Positions 41,547 to 49,532 of a stretch of DNA of 64,000 nucleotides are shown here, piece after piece. The DNA is from Methylobacteriaceae bacterium (GTDB taxonomy: Bacteria > Pseudomonadota > Alphaproteobacteria > Rhizobiales > Beijerinckiaceae): contig JACKJC010000002.1 of the NCBI GenBank assembly GCA_020638195.1, forward strand, positions 62,001-126,000, written 5' to 3'. The position numbers were made by a program, and so were the translations under genes. The notes under the pieces are model-generated. The model saw only the letters and a program-made list of their open reading frames with translations. It searched no databases and was not told the DNA's origin. The stretch's first letter is position 1. Every line of letters begins with the position of its first letter.

Positions 41547-44500
41547 TCAGCTTCCCGCCCACACGTCCAGCACGTAGCGATTGGTCGCGCCCATCTCGTT
41601 GATCCAGGCTTCGCCCTGTTCCGGCGACGCGTTCTTGCGCGCGCAATAGATTTCGACGAGCGCGCGCTTGACGTCGGGCTCCATCTTGCCGCCGTCGCCG
41701 CAGATGTAGACGATCGCGCCGGCCTCGATCAGTTCCCACACGCGGTCCTGCTGCGCGCGCACGAGATCCTGCACGTAGGTCTTCGGCTGGCCGTCCATGC
41801 GCGAGAAGGCCGTGTGCAGTTCGACGATTCCGCCGGCCGCGTAGGCCTTCAGTTCATCGGCATAGAGATAATCCTGATCGGAGCGCCGGCAGCCGAAGAA
41901 CAGCATGGCGGGGCCCAGCGTCGCGCCTTCCTTCTTCTGCGCCGCGCGCTCCTGGAGGAAGCTGCGGAACGGCGCGAGGCCGGTGCCGGGGCCGATCATC
42001 ACCAGCGGAACTTTCGGGTCGTCGGGCAGGCGGAAACCCGCCTTGGTTTCGCGCACGGCGGCGAAGATGGCTTCTTCCGCCGCGCGGCCCGCGAGATAGT
42101 TGGAACAGACGCCCTTGAACACGCCGCGCCCGGAGCGCGCCGGGCCTTCGACCACACCGACGGTCACCGTGCAGCGCCGCGGATCGATTTTCGGCGAAGA
42201 CGAAATCGAATAATAGCGCGGTTGCAGGAGCGGCGTCATTTCGAGATAGGCCGACAGCGGCAGTTCGCAGGCCGGATGTTCCTCGAGCAGGTCGTAGACG
42301 GACTTGCGCTTGCCCAGCACTTCCGCGCGGTAGGCTTCGTCGGATTCGCCGGACAGCGCCTCGAGTTTCGGCCGTGTGACCGGGCAGCGCGTGTGCTCGG
42401 CCATGGTCTGGATCTGCTTGCGGGTTGCGACCTGCTGCACTTCGACGAAGTCGGCCAGAAGCTTGCCGACCGACACGGGTTCGTCGAGCGGCAATTGCGC
42501 GCGCCGTCCCTCCGCGCCGCGCAGGCGGATGACGTCGTCGGGCGAGTGGCCAAGGCGCTTCGCGATGGCAGCGACGAGCGCTGCATCGTTGCGCGGCACG
42601 ACGGCGAGATGATCGCCGGCGCGATAGGTCGCGCCTTCGGGCAGCGCCACTTCGATGTGACGCGTCGAGCGGTCGGGCGCGGTCAGCAATTCGCGATTTT
42701 CGAGCACGCGGGCGCGTTTCGCGCCTGCGGAATGGACAGCGGGATTGGCGTCCTGTTTCGACGCCGGCTCGACGCTGTACAGCGGCTGCGTGCGCGTCTC
42801 GCGGTCGAGCGAGGCCTGCAGGCCGAAGGCTTCGGCGGCCTTCGGGCGCAGCGCTGCGAACCAGTCCTCGTATTGCCCGTCGAGATCGTCGCGCGCATCG
42901 CCCTCGCCGCGCGGCGCGATGCGCACGCCGCCGAGTGCTGCGATACGTTCGTCGATCATGCGCGGCACGCTCTGGTAGGTCGCGTTCCATTCCTTGTTGC
43001 CGCAGCCGAAAACGGTGTAGCGAACGCCCTTGAAAGCATCGGGCGCGGCCTCGTTCTGCAGCCAGGCCACGAATTTCGCGGCATTGTCCGGCGGCGCGCC
43101 GTTGTAGGAGGAGCAGAAGATCACCAGCGCCGTATCCTTGTCCGGCGCGCCGATGCTTTCGTCGAGCGCGGCGAGTTGGGTGGCGAAGCCGTTGATCTCC
43201 GCGGTCTCGGCGAGGCGATGAGCGAATTCCTCGGCCGTGCCGAGGTTGGAGCCGTAGAGCACCGACAGCGGCGTGTTGTGCGTGGGGCGACGCGCGGGCG
43301 CAGCGGCCGGCGTGCTCGGCGCCGCCGCGCTCGACGTCGTCACAAGCGCTGGCGCATGCGCGCGGTCGCGCGCCTCGCGCGGCTTGACCTTGATCCTGAA
43401 GCCGTCGGGCTTGATCGTCAGGGTCTCTTTCAGTTTCAACTGATAGCGCTGGTGATCGATCAGCTTGTAGCGCTGCAGGATCATGCCGAGCGCGAGCGCG
43501 GCCTCGTGCATGGCGAAGCCGCGGCCGATGCAGGCGCGCTGGCCGTTGCCGAACGGCTTCCATGCCCACGCGGGCCGCGCCTGTTCGGCGGCCGAGCTGA
43601 AATTCTCCGGATCGAAAATGTCGGCGCGCGGTCCCCACACCTCGGGGTCGCGATGCAGCGCGCCGACGAGAATGTTGATGGTAATGCCCTTGCGCAGCTT
43701 GTAGCCGCAGATCGTCTCCTCATTGTAGGGGTAGACGGAATAGGCGGGCGCCGGCGGATAGAGGCGCAGGCTCTCCTTCATGATCTGGTTGATGTAATGA
43801 AGCTGGGTCACCTGCTGGTACGTCGGGCGCACCGACGGATCGGGCCCGAAGACGCGATCGACTTCGTCATACGCCTTCTTGAGAATTTCGGGGTCCTTGA
43901 GCAGCGCATAGAGCGTGTAGGAAAGTAGGCCGCTCGTCGTCTCGTGGCCGGCAATCAGGAACGTGTTGATCTGGTAGCGGATGTTGACATCGTCGAGCTG
44001 CGTGCCGGTCGCGCGGTCGACGCCGGTCAGCATGGCGTTGAGCAGATCCTTCTTGCCGTCCGCCTCGCCCATTTGCTCGCGGCGCGCCCGCACGAGATCG
44101 TCGACCATGGCGTTCATGAAGGCGACGTCGTCGTTCAGTGTCGCGATGCGCTTGCGCATCATCACGTTTTCGAGCGGCAGGCCGCGCTGCATCATGATGG
44201 TTTCGAGCGAGCGCACGAGCGCCTCGACGAAGGGATTGTAGTCGCGGCGGTAGAACGAATTGAAGCGGTAGTCGAAGCCGCACAGGCCGATCGTGTCGAG
44301 CGTCAGCGCCGTCATGTCGTGCACGACGTCGATGTCCTCGTCGGCATTCAGTCGCGCCCATTTGAGGCAGAGCTGCTCGGCGATGTCGACCATGGCGGGG
44401 TGATAGGATTGCATCGCGCGCCCGCCGAAGGGCGCGAGCAGGATGTTGTGCGCCTTGGTCCAGTTCGGCTCGGTGGTCTTGGCGGTGAACAGGCCGTCGC

Positions 44501-44768
44501 CGCCGATAGCGCGTACGCGCGCGAGCGGACCGCGCACCGCCTTGTCGAAACGCTTCTCGTCGCACAATTCCTTCACGAATTTGGCGCCGGAGACGAAGAC
44601 CAGCGGCGAGCCCATGATGTTGAGCTCGAAGATCGGGCCGTATTCCCTGGCAAAGCCGAGGAGGCTCTCGATCGGCGCTTCCGGGTTGAGCGAAAGCGCG
44701 TGGCCGACGATGGGCTTGGCCGGCGGCTGCGGAATGCGGTTGGTTGCCTCGGTGGGCGCCATTCTCAT
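41547..44768 (-). CDS. Self-sufficient cytochrome P450-reductase fusion, CYP102 type
   Basis: 1073 residues, close to P450 BM3 (1048). Residues 1-475 form the P450: I-helix AGHETTSG, K-helix ESLRLYP, and heme loop FGNGQRACIGRGFA with the axial Cys413. A Pro/Ala-rich linker (about 475-500) leads to an FMN flavodoxin domain (VLYGSNLGTAEEFAHRLAE), then FAD/NADPH domains (RYYSISSSPKID, GPGTGLAPFRSFLQER) to the end (YVLDVWAGS). It hydroxylates fatty acids near the omega end with NADPH and O2. AGAGG precedes the ATG at 44768; ATG 44762 is an alternative. Single gene, flanked by palindromic repeats on both sides. Confidence 0.96.
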   Translation of the reverse strand: MRMAPTEATNRIPQPPAKPIVGHALSLNPEAPIESLLGFAREYGPIFELNIMGSPLVFVSGAKFVKELCDEKRFDKAVRGPLARVRAIGGDGLFTAKTTEPNWTKAHNILLAPFGGRAMQSYHPAMVDIAEQLCLKWARLNADEDIDVVHDMTALTLDTIGLCGFDYRFNSFYRRDYNPFVEALVRSLETIMMQRGLPLENVMMRKRIATLNDDVAFMNAMVDDLVRARREQMGEADGKKDLLNAMLTGVDRATGTQLDDVNIRYQINTFLIAGHETTSGLLSYTLYALLKDPEILKKAYDEVDRVFGPDPSVRPTYQQVTQLHYINQIMKESLRLYPPAPAYSVYPYNEETICGYKLRKGITINILVGALHRDPEVWGPRADIFDPENFSSAAEQARPAWAWKPFGNGQRACIGRGFAMHEAALALGMILQRYKLIDHQRYQLKLKETLTIKPDGFRIKVKPREARDRAHAPALVTTSSAAAPSTPAAAPARRPTHNTPLSVLYGSNLGTAEEFAHRLAETAEINGFATQLAALDESIGAPDKDTALVIFCSSYNGAPPDNAAKFVAWLQNEAAPDAFKGVRYTVFGCGNKEWNATYQSVPRMIDERIAALGGVRIAPRGEGDARDDLDGQYEDWFAALRPKAAEAFGLQASLDRETRTQPLYSVEPASKQDANPAVHSAGAKRARVLENRELLTAPDRSTRHIEVALPEGATYRAGDHLAVVPRNDAALVAAIAKRLGHSPDDVIRLRGAEGRRAQLPLDEPVSVGKLLADFVEVQQVATRKQIQTMAEHTRCPVTRPKLEALSGESDEAYRAEVLGKRKSVYDLLEEHPACELPLSAYLEMTPLLQPRYYSISSSPKIDPRRCTVTVGVVEGPARSGRGVFKGVCSNYLAGRAAEEAIFAAVRETKAGFRLPDDPKVPLVMIGPGTGLAPFRSFLQERAAQKKEGATLGPAMLFFGCRRSDQDYLYADELKAYAAGGIVELHTAFSRMDGQPKTYVQDLVRAQQDRVWELIEAGAIVYICGDGGKMEPDVKRALVEIYCARKNASPEQGEAWINEMGATNRYVLDVWAGS

Positions 44769-44898
44769 TTCCTCTCGAGCGTCGCGCCGCCGTCCGCGGC
44801 CTTGTCATTCTGCAAGGAGACTAGCATCGCAGCGGCAAAAGGCCACCGCGACGTCTCGGCTGGACCGCGAGCCTTCAGAGCCCGGCCGATAAATCAAA

Positions 44899-45042
44899 TC
44901 CTCATCCTGAGGAGCGCCGGAGGCGCGTCTCGAAGGATGGCAAAACCCGCTATTTCGGCCTCGGCCATCCTTCGAGACGCCGCGGAGTTTATCCTTGCGC
45001 CGGCCGCGGGCCGGACGCGAGGGCGGCTCCTCAGGATGAGGG
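44899..45042. repeat. Intergenic palindromic repeat, family B, copy 3 with an insertion
   Basis: It has the same ends as copy 2 (TCCTCATCCTGAGGAGC and GGCTCCTCAGGATGAGG). The right arm, after GAGACGCCGCG, is interrupted by about 36 extra bases, 44985-45025, which contain their own hairpin (CCGGCC/GGCCGG). It fills most of the 344-base gap between the P450 and reductase genes; the remainder shows nothing recognisable. Confidence 0.75.
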
Positions 45043-45112
45043 CTTCCGAATTTCCGGCCAGACTTTTCAGGCTCGCCTCAAAGCCTTGAGAGCCTGATGG
45101 CTCGCGGTCCAA

Positions 45113-46285
45113 TCAGCCCTCGATCGCGAAGACGATGCCGGCGCTTTTCTGAAGGCGTTCGGCAAGCGGCAGGCCAAGCGCGGCGCCCGGAGTCCAGACG
45201 CCGCCGGCGACCGTGTCGTCTTCGGCCAGCGCGAGCGCGGTTTCTGCGATCATCTTCGATGTCGAGCCGTAGCCCGGATCCTTGTCGCCCTTCACGCTGG
45301 CCGCGAGCTTGCGACCATCCGCGCCGACGCCCAGAAACACGAGGTCGTAGAACCCGTTCTCCCGTTCTTCCCTGCTCGGTCCCTCGCCGGGCTTCGGCCC
45401 CTTGTCGCCCTCCATGCCCGATCCTTGAGTAGCCATGCCCTTTGCGATCTGCTCGCCCTTCTCGCCGGCGCCGGTCATCACCATCTCGTCATAGACGAAG
45501 TCCCGCCCGAAGGAGAAGCCGGTCAGCGCGTTGGTGCGGTGGACGTTGCGCGTGTTGATCGCCGCCATCACGAAGGGCGCCATCCACGATCCGAAATCGT
45601 CGTCGAATTCCGGCTTCATGCCGCTCGGCTGTTTCGGGCCCTCGAAGCCCGGCGTCAGCGCGAACGGATTCTTGAGCAGCGCCACGATGTTGGGGTCCTT
45701 TGCGGCAGCGGCCAGCGTCGCCTTCAGGCTCGCCGCCGTCCCGCCGGAAAACGTGCCGCGCATTTTGCGCACGCGCCCCTTCACGCGGGCGAACGGCTTG
45801 CCGAAGCGCTTCGTCGCTTCGGTCTGCAGAGTGAGCACGCCGAGATCGAAGGGAATGGAATCGAAGCCGCAAGAAAAGACGATGCGCGCGCCGGTCTTTT
45901 TCGCCTTCGCGTCGTTTGCGTCGATCATGGCCCGCATCCATGCCGGTTCGCCGCAGAGGTCGGCGTAATCCGTTCCTTCTGCTGCGCAGGCGGCCACGAG
46001 GTCGGAACCATAGAGCTGATAGGGGCCGACCGTGGTGAGCACGACGCGCGTTCGTTTCGCCATGCCGCGCAAAGATTGCGGGTTCGATGCGTCTGCCGCG
46101 ATCAATGGTAGGTCGGACGGCGCGCCGATCTCGTCGCGCACGGCGGCGAGTTTTGCGAAATCGCGGCCGGCCATCGCCCAGCGGGTGGCGGCGCCTTTGC
46201 GGCCGGCCAGATATTCGGCGACGAGCCGTCCCGTGAAGCCGCTTGCGCCATAGACGACAATATCGAACTCGCGACCGCCTCTCAT
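45113..46285 (-). CDS. Saccharopine-dehydrogenase-like NAD(P) reductase (trans-acting enoyl reductase type)
   Basis: 390 residues. The N-terminal Rossmann motif is IVVYGASGFTGRLVAEYLAG. Conserved blocks follow: WAMAGRDFAKL, VVLTTVGPYQLYGSDLVAAC near residue 85 and GARIVFSCGFDSIPFDLG near residue 135. These are typical of the saccharopine-dehydrogenase-like family that includes mycobacterial trans-acting enoyl reductases and eukaryotic SCCPDH. These act on lipid intermediates rather than lysine. There is a Gly/Pro/Lys-rich loop around residue 280 (KGPKPGEGPSREERE). It is divergent from the hydrolase and wax-synthase genes, so a lipid role is likely. The exact substrate is unknown. Confidence 0.88.
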   Translation of the reverse strand: MRGGREFDIVVYGASGFTGRLVAEYLAGRKGAATRWAMAGRDFAKLAAVRDEIGAPSDLPLIAADASNPQSLRGMAKRTRVVLTTVGPYQLYGSDLVAACAAEGTDYADLCGEPAWMRAMIDANDAKAKKTGARIVFSCGFDSIPFDLGVLTLQTEATKRFGKPFARVKGRVRKMRGTFSGGTAASLKATLAAAAKDPNIVALLKNPFALTPGFEGPKQPSGMKPEFDDDFGSWMAPFVMAAINTRNVHRTNALTGFSFGRDFVYDEMVMTGAGEKGEQIAKGMATQGSGMEGDKGPKPGEGPSREERENGFYDLVFLGVGADGRKLAASVKGDKDPGYGSTSKMIAETALALAEDDTVAGGVWTPGAALGLPLAERLQKSAGIVFAIEG

Positions 46286-46422
46286 CTCATCCTCCCCCGA
46301 ACTTGTCTTTCGCGCATGTTGCCACAGATTTTGCCCATCGCTAGTCTGGGTTCGTGAGCGTCTGCAAACGGCCGATAGAGCCGTCGCGGCCTCAGGGGAG
46401 GAATTACGATGGGCGCGCCTGC

Positions 46423-47220
46423 ATGGATCAGGTAGAGGCCGGCGATCGGGACGATGATGCGCGGCTGCACCCGCCGTCGCTCCTTCTCGCGCTGTCGGAA
46501 GCGCGCGCCTGGCAGGAGTTCGGCGCCTCGATGGCCTTCGCGCCGTTCTTGATGGCCGCGCCGCGCGGCGACAGCCATACGGTGCTCGTGCTGCCGGGCT
46601 TCATGGCGAGCGATGCCTCGACACGGCTGCTGCGCGCCTTTCTGCGCATGCAGGGCTATAACGCGGTCGGCTGGGAGCTCGGGCGCAACACCGGCGGCTT
46701 CTACCGCATGCGCGAAATTCTTCGCGCACGGCTCGCGAAGCTGCATCAGCAGGCCGGACACAAGATTGCACTCGTCGGTTGGTCGCTCGGCGGCGTGTTC
46801 GCGCGCGATCTCGCGCTCTCCATGCCCGATGCGGTGCGCAGCGTCATCACGCTCGGTTCGCCTTTCGCCGGCGACATATCCGCAACCAACGCACGCCGCC
46901 TCTACGAAGAAGTGACGGGCGAAAAGCCGACCGACGCCCGGCCGCAGGACCTGCGCTCGCTCGGCGGCGATCTGGGCCTGCCGACCACCTCGATCTATTC
47001 GCGTTACGATGGCGTCGTGCACTGGAAGACGTCGCTCACGCGCGAGAACGATCATACGGAAAACATCGAGATTGCTTTCGCGAGCCATCTCGGCCTCGGC
47101 GGACATCCTGCGGCGCTGTGGGCGATCGCCGACCGGCTCGCACAGCCGGAGGGCGAGTTCGCGCCCTTCCGGCGCGGCGGACCGTTCGCGCTCGCATACC
47201 TCAGGCGCGAACCGAAATAA
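46423..47220 (+). CDS. Alpha/beta hydrolase (paralogue of the protein at 37683)
   Basis: 265 residues from ATG 46423. Landmarks VLVLPGFMASDASTRLLRAF, nucleophile elbow GWSLGGVFARDLA and C-terminal SHLGLGGHPAALWAIADRLA match the 37683 protein closely in order and spacing, so they are paralogues. The start is uncertain: the best ribosome site (GGGGAGGA, 46395-46402) points to an ATG at 46409 in another frame that ends after eight codons; GTG 46354 is an in-frame upstream alternative. It is followed 63 bases later by a wax-ester synthase gene. A role in wax/TAG or thioester turnover is my inference. Confidence 0.83.
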   Translation: MDQVEAGDRDDDARLHPPSLLLALSEARAWQEFGASMAFAPFLMAAPRGDSHTVLVLPGFMASDASTRLLRAFLRMQGYNAVGWELGRNTGGFYRMREILRARLAKLHQQAGHKIALVGWSLGGVFARDLALSMPDAVRSVITLGSPFAGDISATNARRLYEEVTGEKPTDARPQDLRSLGGDLGLPTTSIYSRYDGVVHWKTSLTRENDHTENIEIAFASHLGLGGHPAALWAIADRLAQPEGEFAPFRRGGPFALAYLRREPK

Positions 47221-47283
47221 CGTCCGGGGAACCGGCAAGGACAAGCTCCGCGCACAGGAGCGGCGGCATCAAGGGAGGCGCAG

Positions 47284-48930
47284 ATGAGCGCAGGCGTGAA
47301 GCTATCGTCGGTCGACGGATCGTTCCTCTATCTCGAGACGCCGGAGACGCCGATGCATGTCGGCTCGATGGCGATCTTCAAGCTGCCCGAAGGCTACAAG
47401 GGCGACTTCTTCGAGGAGTTCAAGGCGCAAATCCAGGCGCGCCTGCATCTCGCCCCCGTGCTACGCTGGAAGCTTGAGCGCACGCCGCTCGACATCGATA
47501 ATCCGAGCTGGGTCGAGGACGAGCAGTTCGACATCGACCGGCACATATTCCGCGCCTCGCTCGCCGCGCCGCATGATCGCGCGACGCTGGAGCGGATCGT
47601 CGGCTGGATGCACGCCAAGCTTCTGAACCGCGCGCGTCCTCTTTGGGAATTCTATGTGTTCGAGGGCATGGCCAACAACGAGGTCGGCCTCTATTCGAAG
47701 ATGCATCATTCGCTGATCGATGGCGGCGCTGGCGCGGCGCTGACCGAGATCGTCTACGGCGACGGCAATGTCTCGCAGACCGAGACGAAGAAGGCGGACA
47801 CGAAGAAGAACGATCCGATCGGCGAACTCTTCACCGGCTATGCCAGCCTGTGGGCGCAACCGCTGGGGCTCACCGCACAGGGCAAGCTGCCCGACATCCT
47901 CACCGGCAAGAGGCAGGATCTCGGCTCGATCCTGATGGATGGTTTCGCGCGGCAATTGCGCCAGCCCTTCGAATACATGAAAGCGCTGCCCGAAGTCGCG
48001 AAGGCGCTGTCGAGCGTCGCCGGAAAGCTGAGGGAAGGCGGCGTGCAGGGGTTGAAGGACGCCGTTGCGCCATCGACGCCGCTCAACCGCACCGTGTCCT
48101 CCGAGCGCAGCTTCGCCGCCGTCTCCGTCTCCATGTCGCGCTGCAAGGCGGTGGCGGCGGCGTCGGGCGGCAAGCTCAACGATGTCGTGATGGCGCTGTC
48201 GTCGGGCATGCTGCGGCGGTATCTGCAGAAGGTGAACGCGCTGCCGGATCGCCCGCTGCGCGCCGCCGTGCCGATCTCGCTGCGCGAAGCCGGCAACAGC
48301 GAGGCGAACAACCAGGTGTTCGGCATGATCTGTTCGCTCGCCAGCGACATTGCCGATCCCAGGGAGAGGCTCGCCAAGATCATCGAGGAATCGAAGAAGT
48401 CGAAGGGCATGGCCGATCCGTTCAAGCCGATCGTGCCGAAGCTGACACAATTCTCGGCGCTCGGCGCGCCGATTTTCATCCAGATCCTGTCGTTGCTTTA
48501 TTCGCGAACCAATCTCGCCGACGTCATGCCGACGCCGGCCAATGTCACGATCTCCAACGTGCCGGGTTCGCGCAAGCCGCTCTATGTGGCGGGCGCCGAG
48601 TTGCAGCACATTTTTCCTGTCTCGATCGCAGCGCACGGCCTTGCGCTCAACATTACCGTGCAGGGCTATCGCGACCAGCTCGACTTCGGCCTGATCGCCG
48701 GCGCGAATGTGCTGCCGGAACTTCGCAGCCTTGCCAACATGCTGCCCGAGGAACTGGAGGCGCTGGAGGCGGCCTATGGGCTTGCGCCGCCGGCCGGCGA
48801 AGTCGTGACGATGACGGCCGCTCAGACGCCGGCGCGCGCGAAGACGGCGAAAGCGCCGTCCGGCGATAAGCCTGTGCGGAAGCGCAAAGCGGCCTCGAAG
48901 GCGACGGCGACGGGCAGCGCGGCGGGCTGA
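47284..48930 (+). CDS. Wax ester synthase/diacylglycerol acyltransferase (WS/DGAT)
   Basis: 548 residues. The active-site motif HHxxxDG is H141-H142-S-L-I-D146-G147 in KMHHSLIDGGAG. The N-terminal MSAGVKLSSVDGSFLYLETP and C-terminal SNVPGSRKPLYVAGAEL and GLALNITVQGYRDQLDFGLI are diagnostic of the family. It esterifies fatty alcohols or diacylglycerol with acyl-CoA at the inner face of the membrane. The length exceeds the usual about 460 because of a Lys/Ala-rich tail (about 515-548: KTAKAPSGDKPVRKRKAASK) that resembles phasin and histone-like tails. The start has a GGGAGGCG ribosome site. It lies in a tandem unit with the upstream hydrolase. Confidence 0.95.
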   Translation: MSAGVKLSSVDGSFLYLETPETPMHVGSMAIFKLPEGYKGDFFEEFKAQIQARLHLAPVLRWKLERTPLDIDNPSWVEDEQFDIDRHIFRASLAAPHDRATLERIVGWMHAKLLNRARPLWEFYVFEGMANNEVGLYSKMHHSLIDGGAGAALTEIVYGDGNVSQTETKKADTKKNDPIGELFTGYASLWAQPLGLTAQGKLPDILTGKRQDLGSILMDGFARQLRQPFEYMKALPEVAKALSSVAGKLREGGVQGLKDAVAPSTPLNRTVSSERSFAAVSVSMSRCKAVAAASGGKLNDVVMALSSGMLRRYLQKVNALPDRPLRAAVPISLREAGNSEANNQVFGMICSLASDIADPRERLAKIIEESKKSKGMADPFKPIVPKLTQFSALGAPIFIQILSLLYSRTNLADVMPTPANVTISNVPGSRKPLYVAGAELQHIFPVSIAAHGLALNITVQGYRDQLDFGLIAGANVLPELRSLANMLPEELEALEAAYGLAPPAGEVVTMTAAQTPARAKTAKAPSGDKPVRKRKAASKATATGSAAG

Positions 48931-48956
48931 GGACGCTGCGCTCGACTCGATACCGT

Positions 48957-49289
48957 TCAGGCGGGCCAGGGCGCGCCTGACGGAAATTCCGTCACGCTGC
49001 CGGCGGCGTTGTCGATGAGCATGAAGAGGTCGAAGTAGCGGATGACAGGCGGCGCGCCAGTGCGCTTTTCGACTCCCGCGCGCCAGGCGGAGTCGTGGCC
49101 GCGCTCGGCGGCCTCGCGCGAGGGCCAGAGGTAGAAGGCGCCGCCCATGTCGTTTTCGCCGGTTACATAATGCTTGCGCACCAGCTCGCTATTGCCGCGC
49201 CATTTCGGCACGGTGGCGCGGGCGTCATCTAGAATTTCCTCGCGCGACTGGTCCGGTTTGTGGCGGAATTCCACGAATTCGACGATCAT
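48957..49289 (-). CDS. Small monooxygenase-like (YdhR/ABM-fold) protein
   Basis: 110 residues from ATG 49289, with GGAGGAG about eleven bases upstream; a longer frame to 49343 is unlikely. The sequence MIVEFVEFRHKPDQSREEI and the later GGAFYLWPSREAAERGHDSA resemble ferredoxin-like antibiotic-biosynthesis-monooxygenase/YdhR proteins (beta-alpha-beta dimers). Function in this group is poorly known; some act on aromatic or heme substrates. It converges with the wax-synthase gene (26 bases between stops) and is alone in its transcript. Fold assignment is moderate, function is not claimed. Confidence 0.7.
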   Translation of the reverse strand: MIVEFVEFRHKPDQSREEILDDARATVPKWRGNSELVRKHYVTGENDMGGAFYLWPSREAAERGHDSAWRAGVEKRTGAPPVIRYFDLFMLIDNAAGSVTEFPSGAPWPA

Positions 49290-49532
49290 CGTCTGTCTCA
49301 CTCCTCCAACGCGCGCCCTTGCCGTGGTCGCCTCGCAGACCATTTCATTTTTGGATTAGACGCCGCAAGCAGGGGACTGTCCATCAGCGAAATTCCGAAT
49401 GGACTGGTCCGCGGGGCGCGGGGCTCTTGATAAGGCTCGACTTGCGGCTTGACCACCGGCCTCGATAGACTAGACGGTTCAATCTGCAAGAAAGCCGAAA
49501 GGCGACGGCGGGCGATAGGGAGGGAGGTCGCG

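Noticed and set aside
41814..43928. A 704-codon plus-strand frame opposite the CYP102 gene
   Set aside because: Antisense shadow: the composition is unlike a real protein and the opposite strand encodes a full P450-reductase fusion with all motifs.
41390..45042. A composite transposon carrying the CYP102 gene between two family B repeats
   Set aside because: The repeats occur elsewhere at ordinary gene borders, no transposase or target duplication is seen, and the gene's composition looks like its neighbours.
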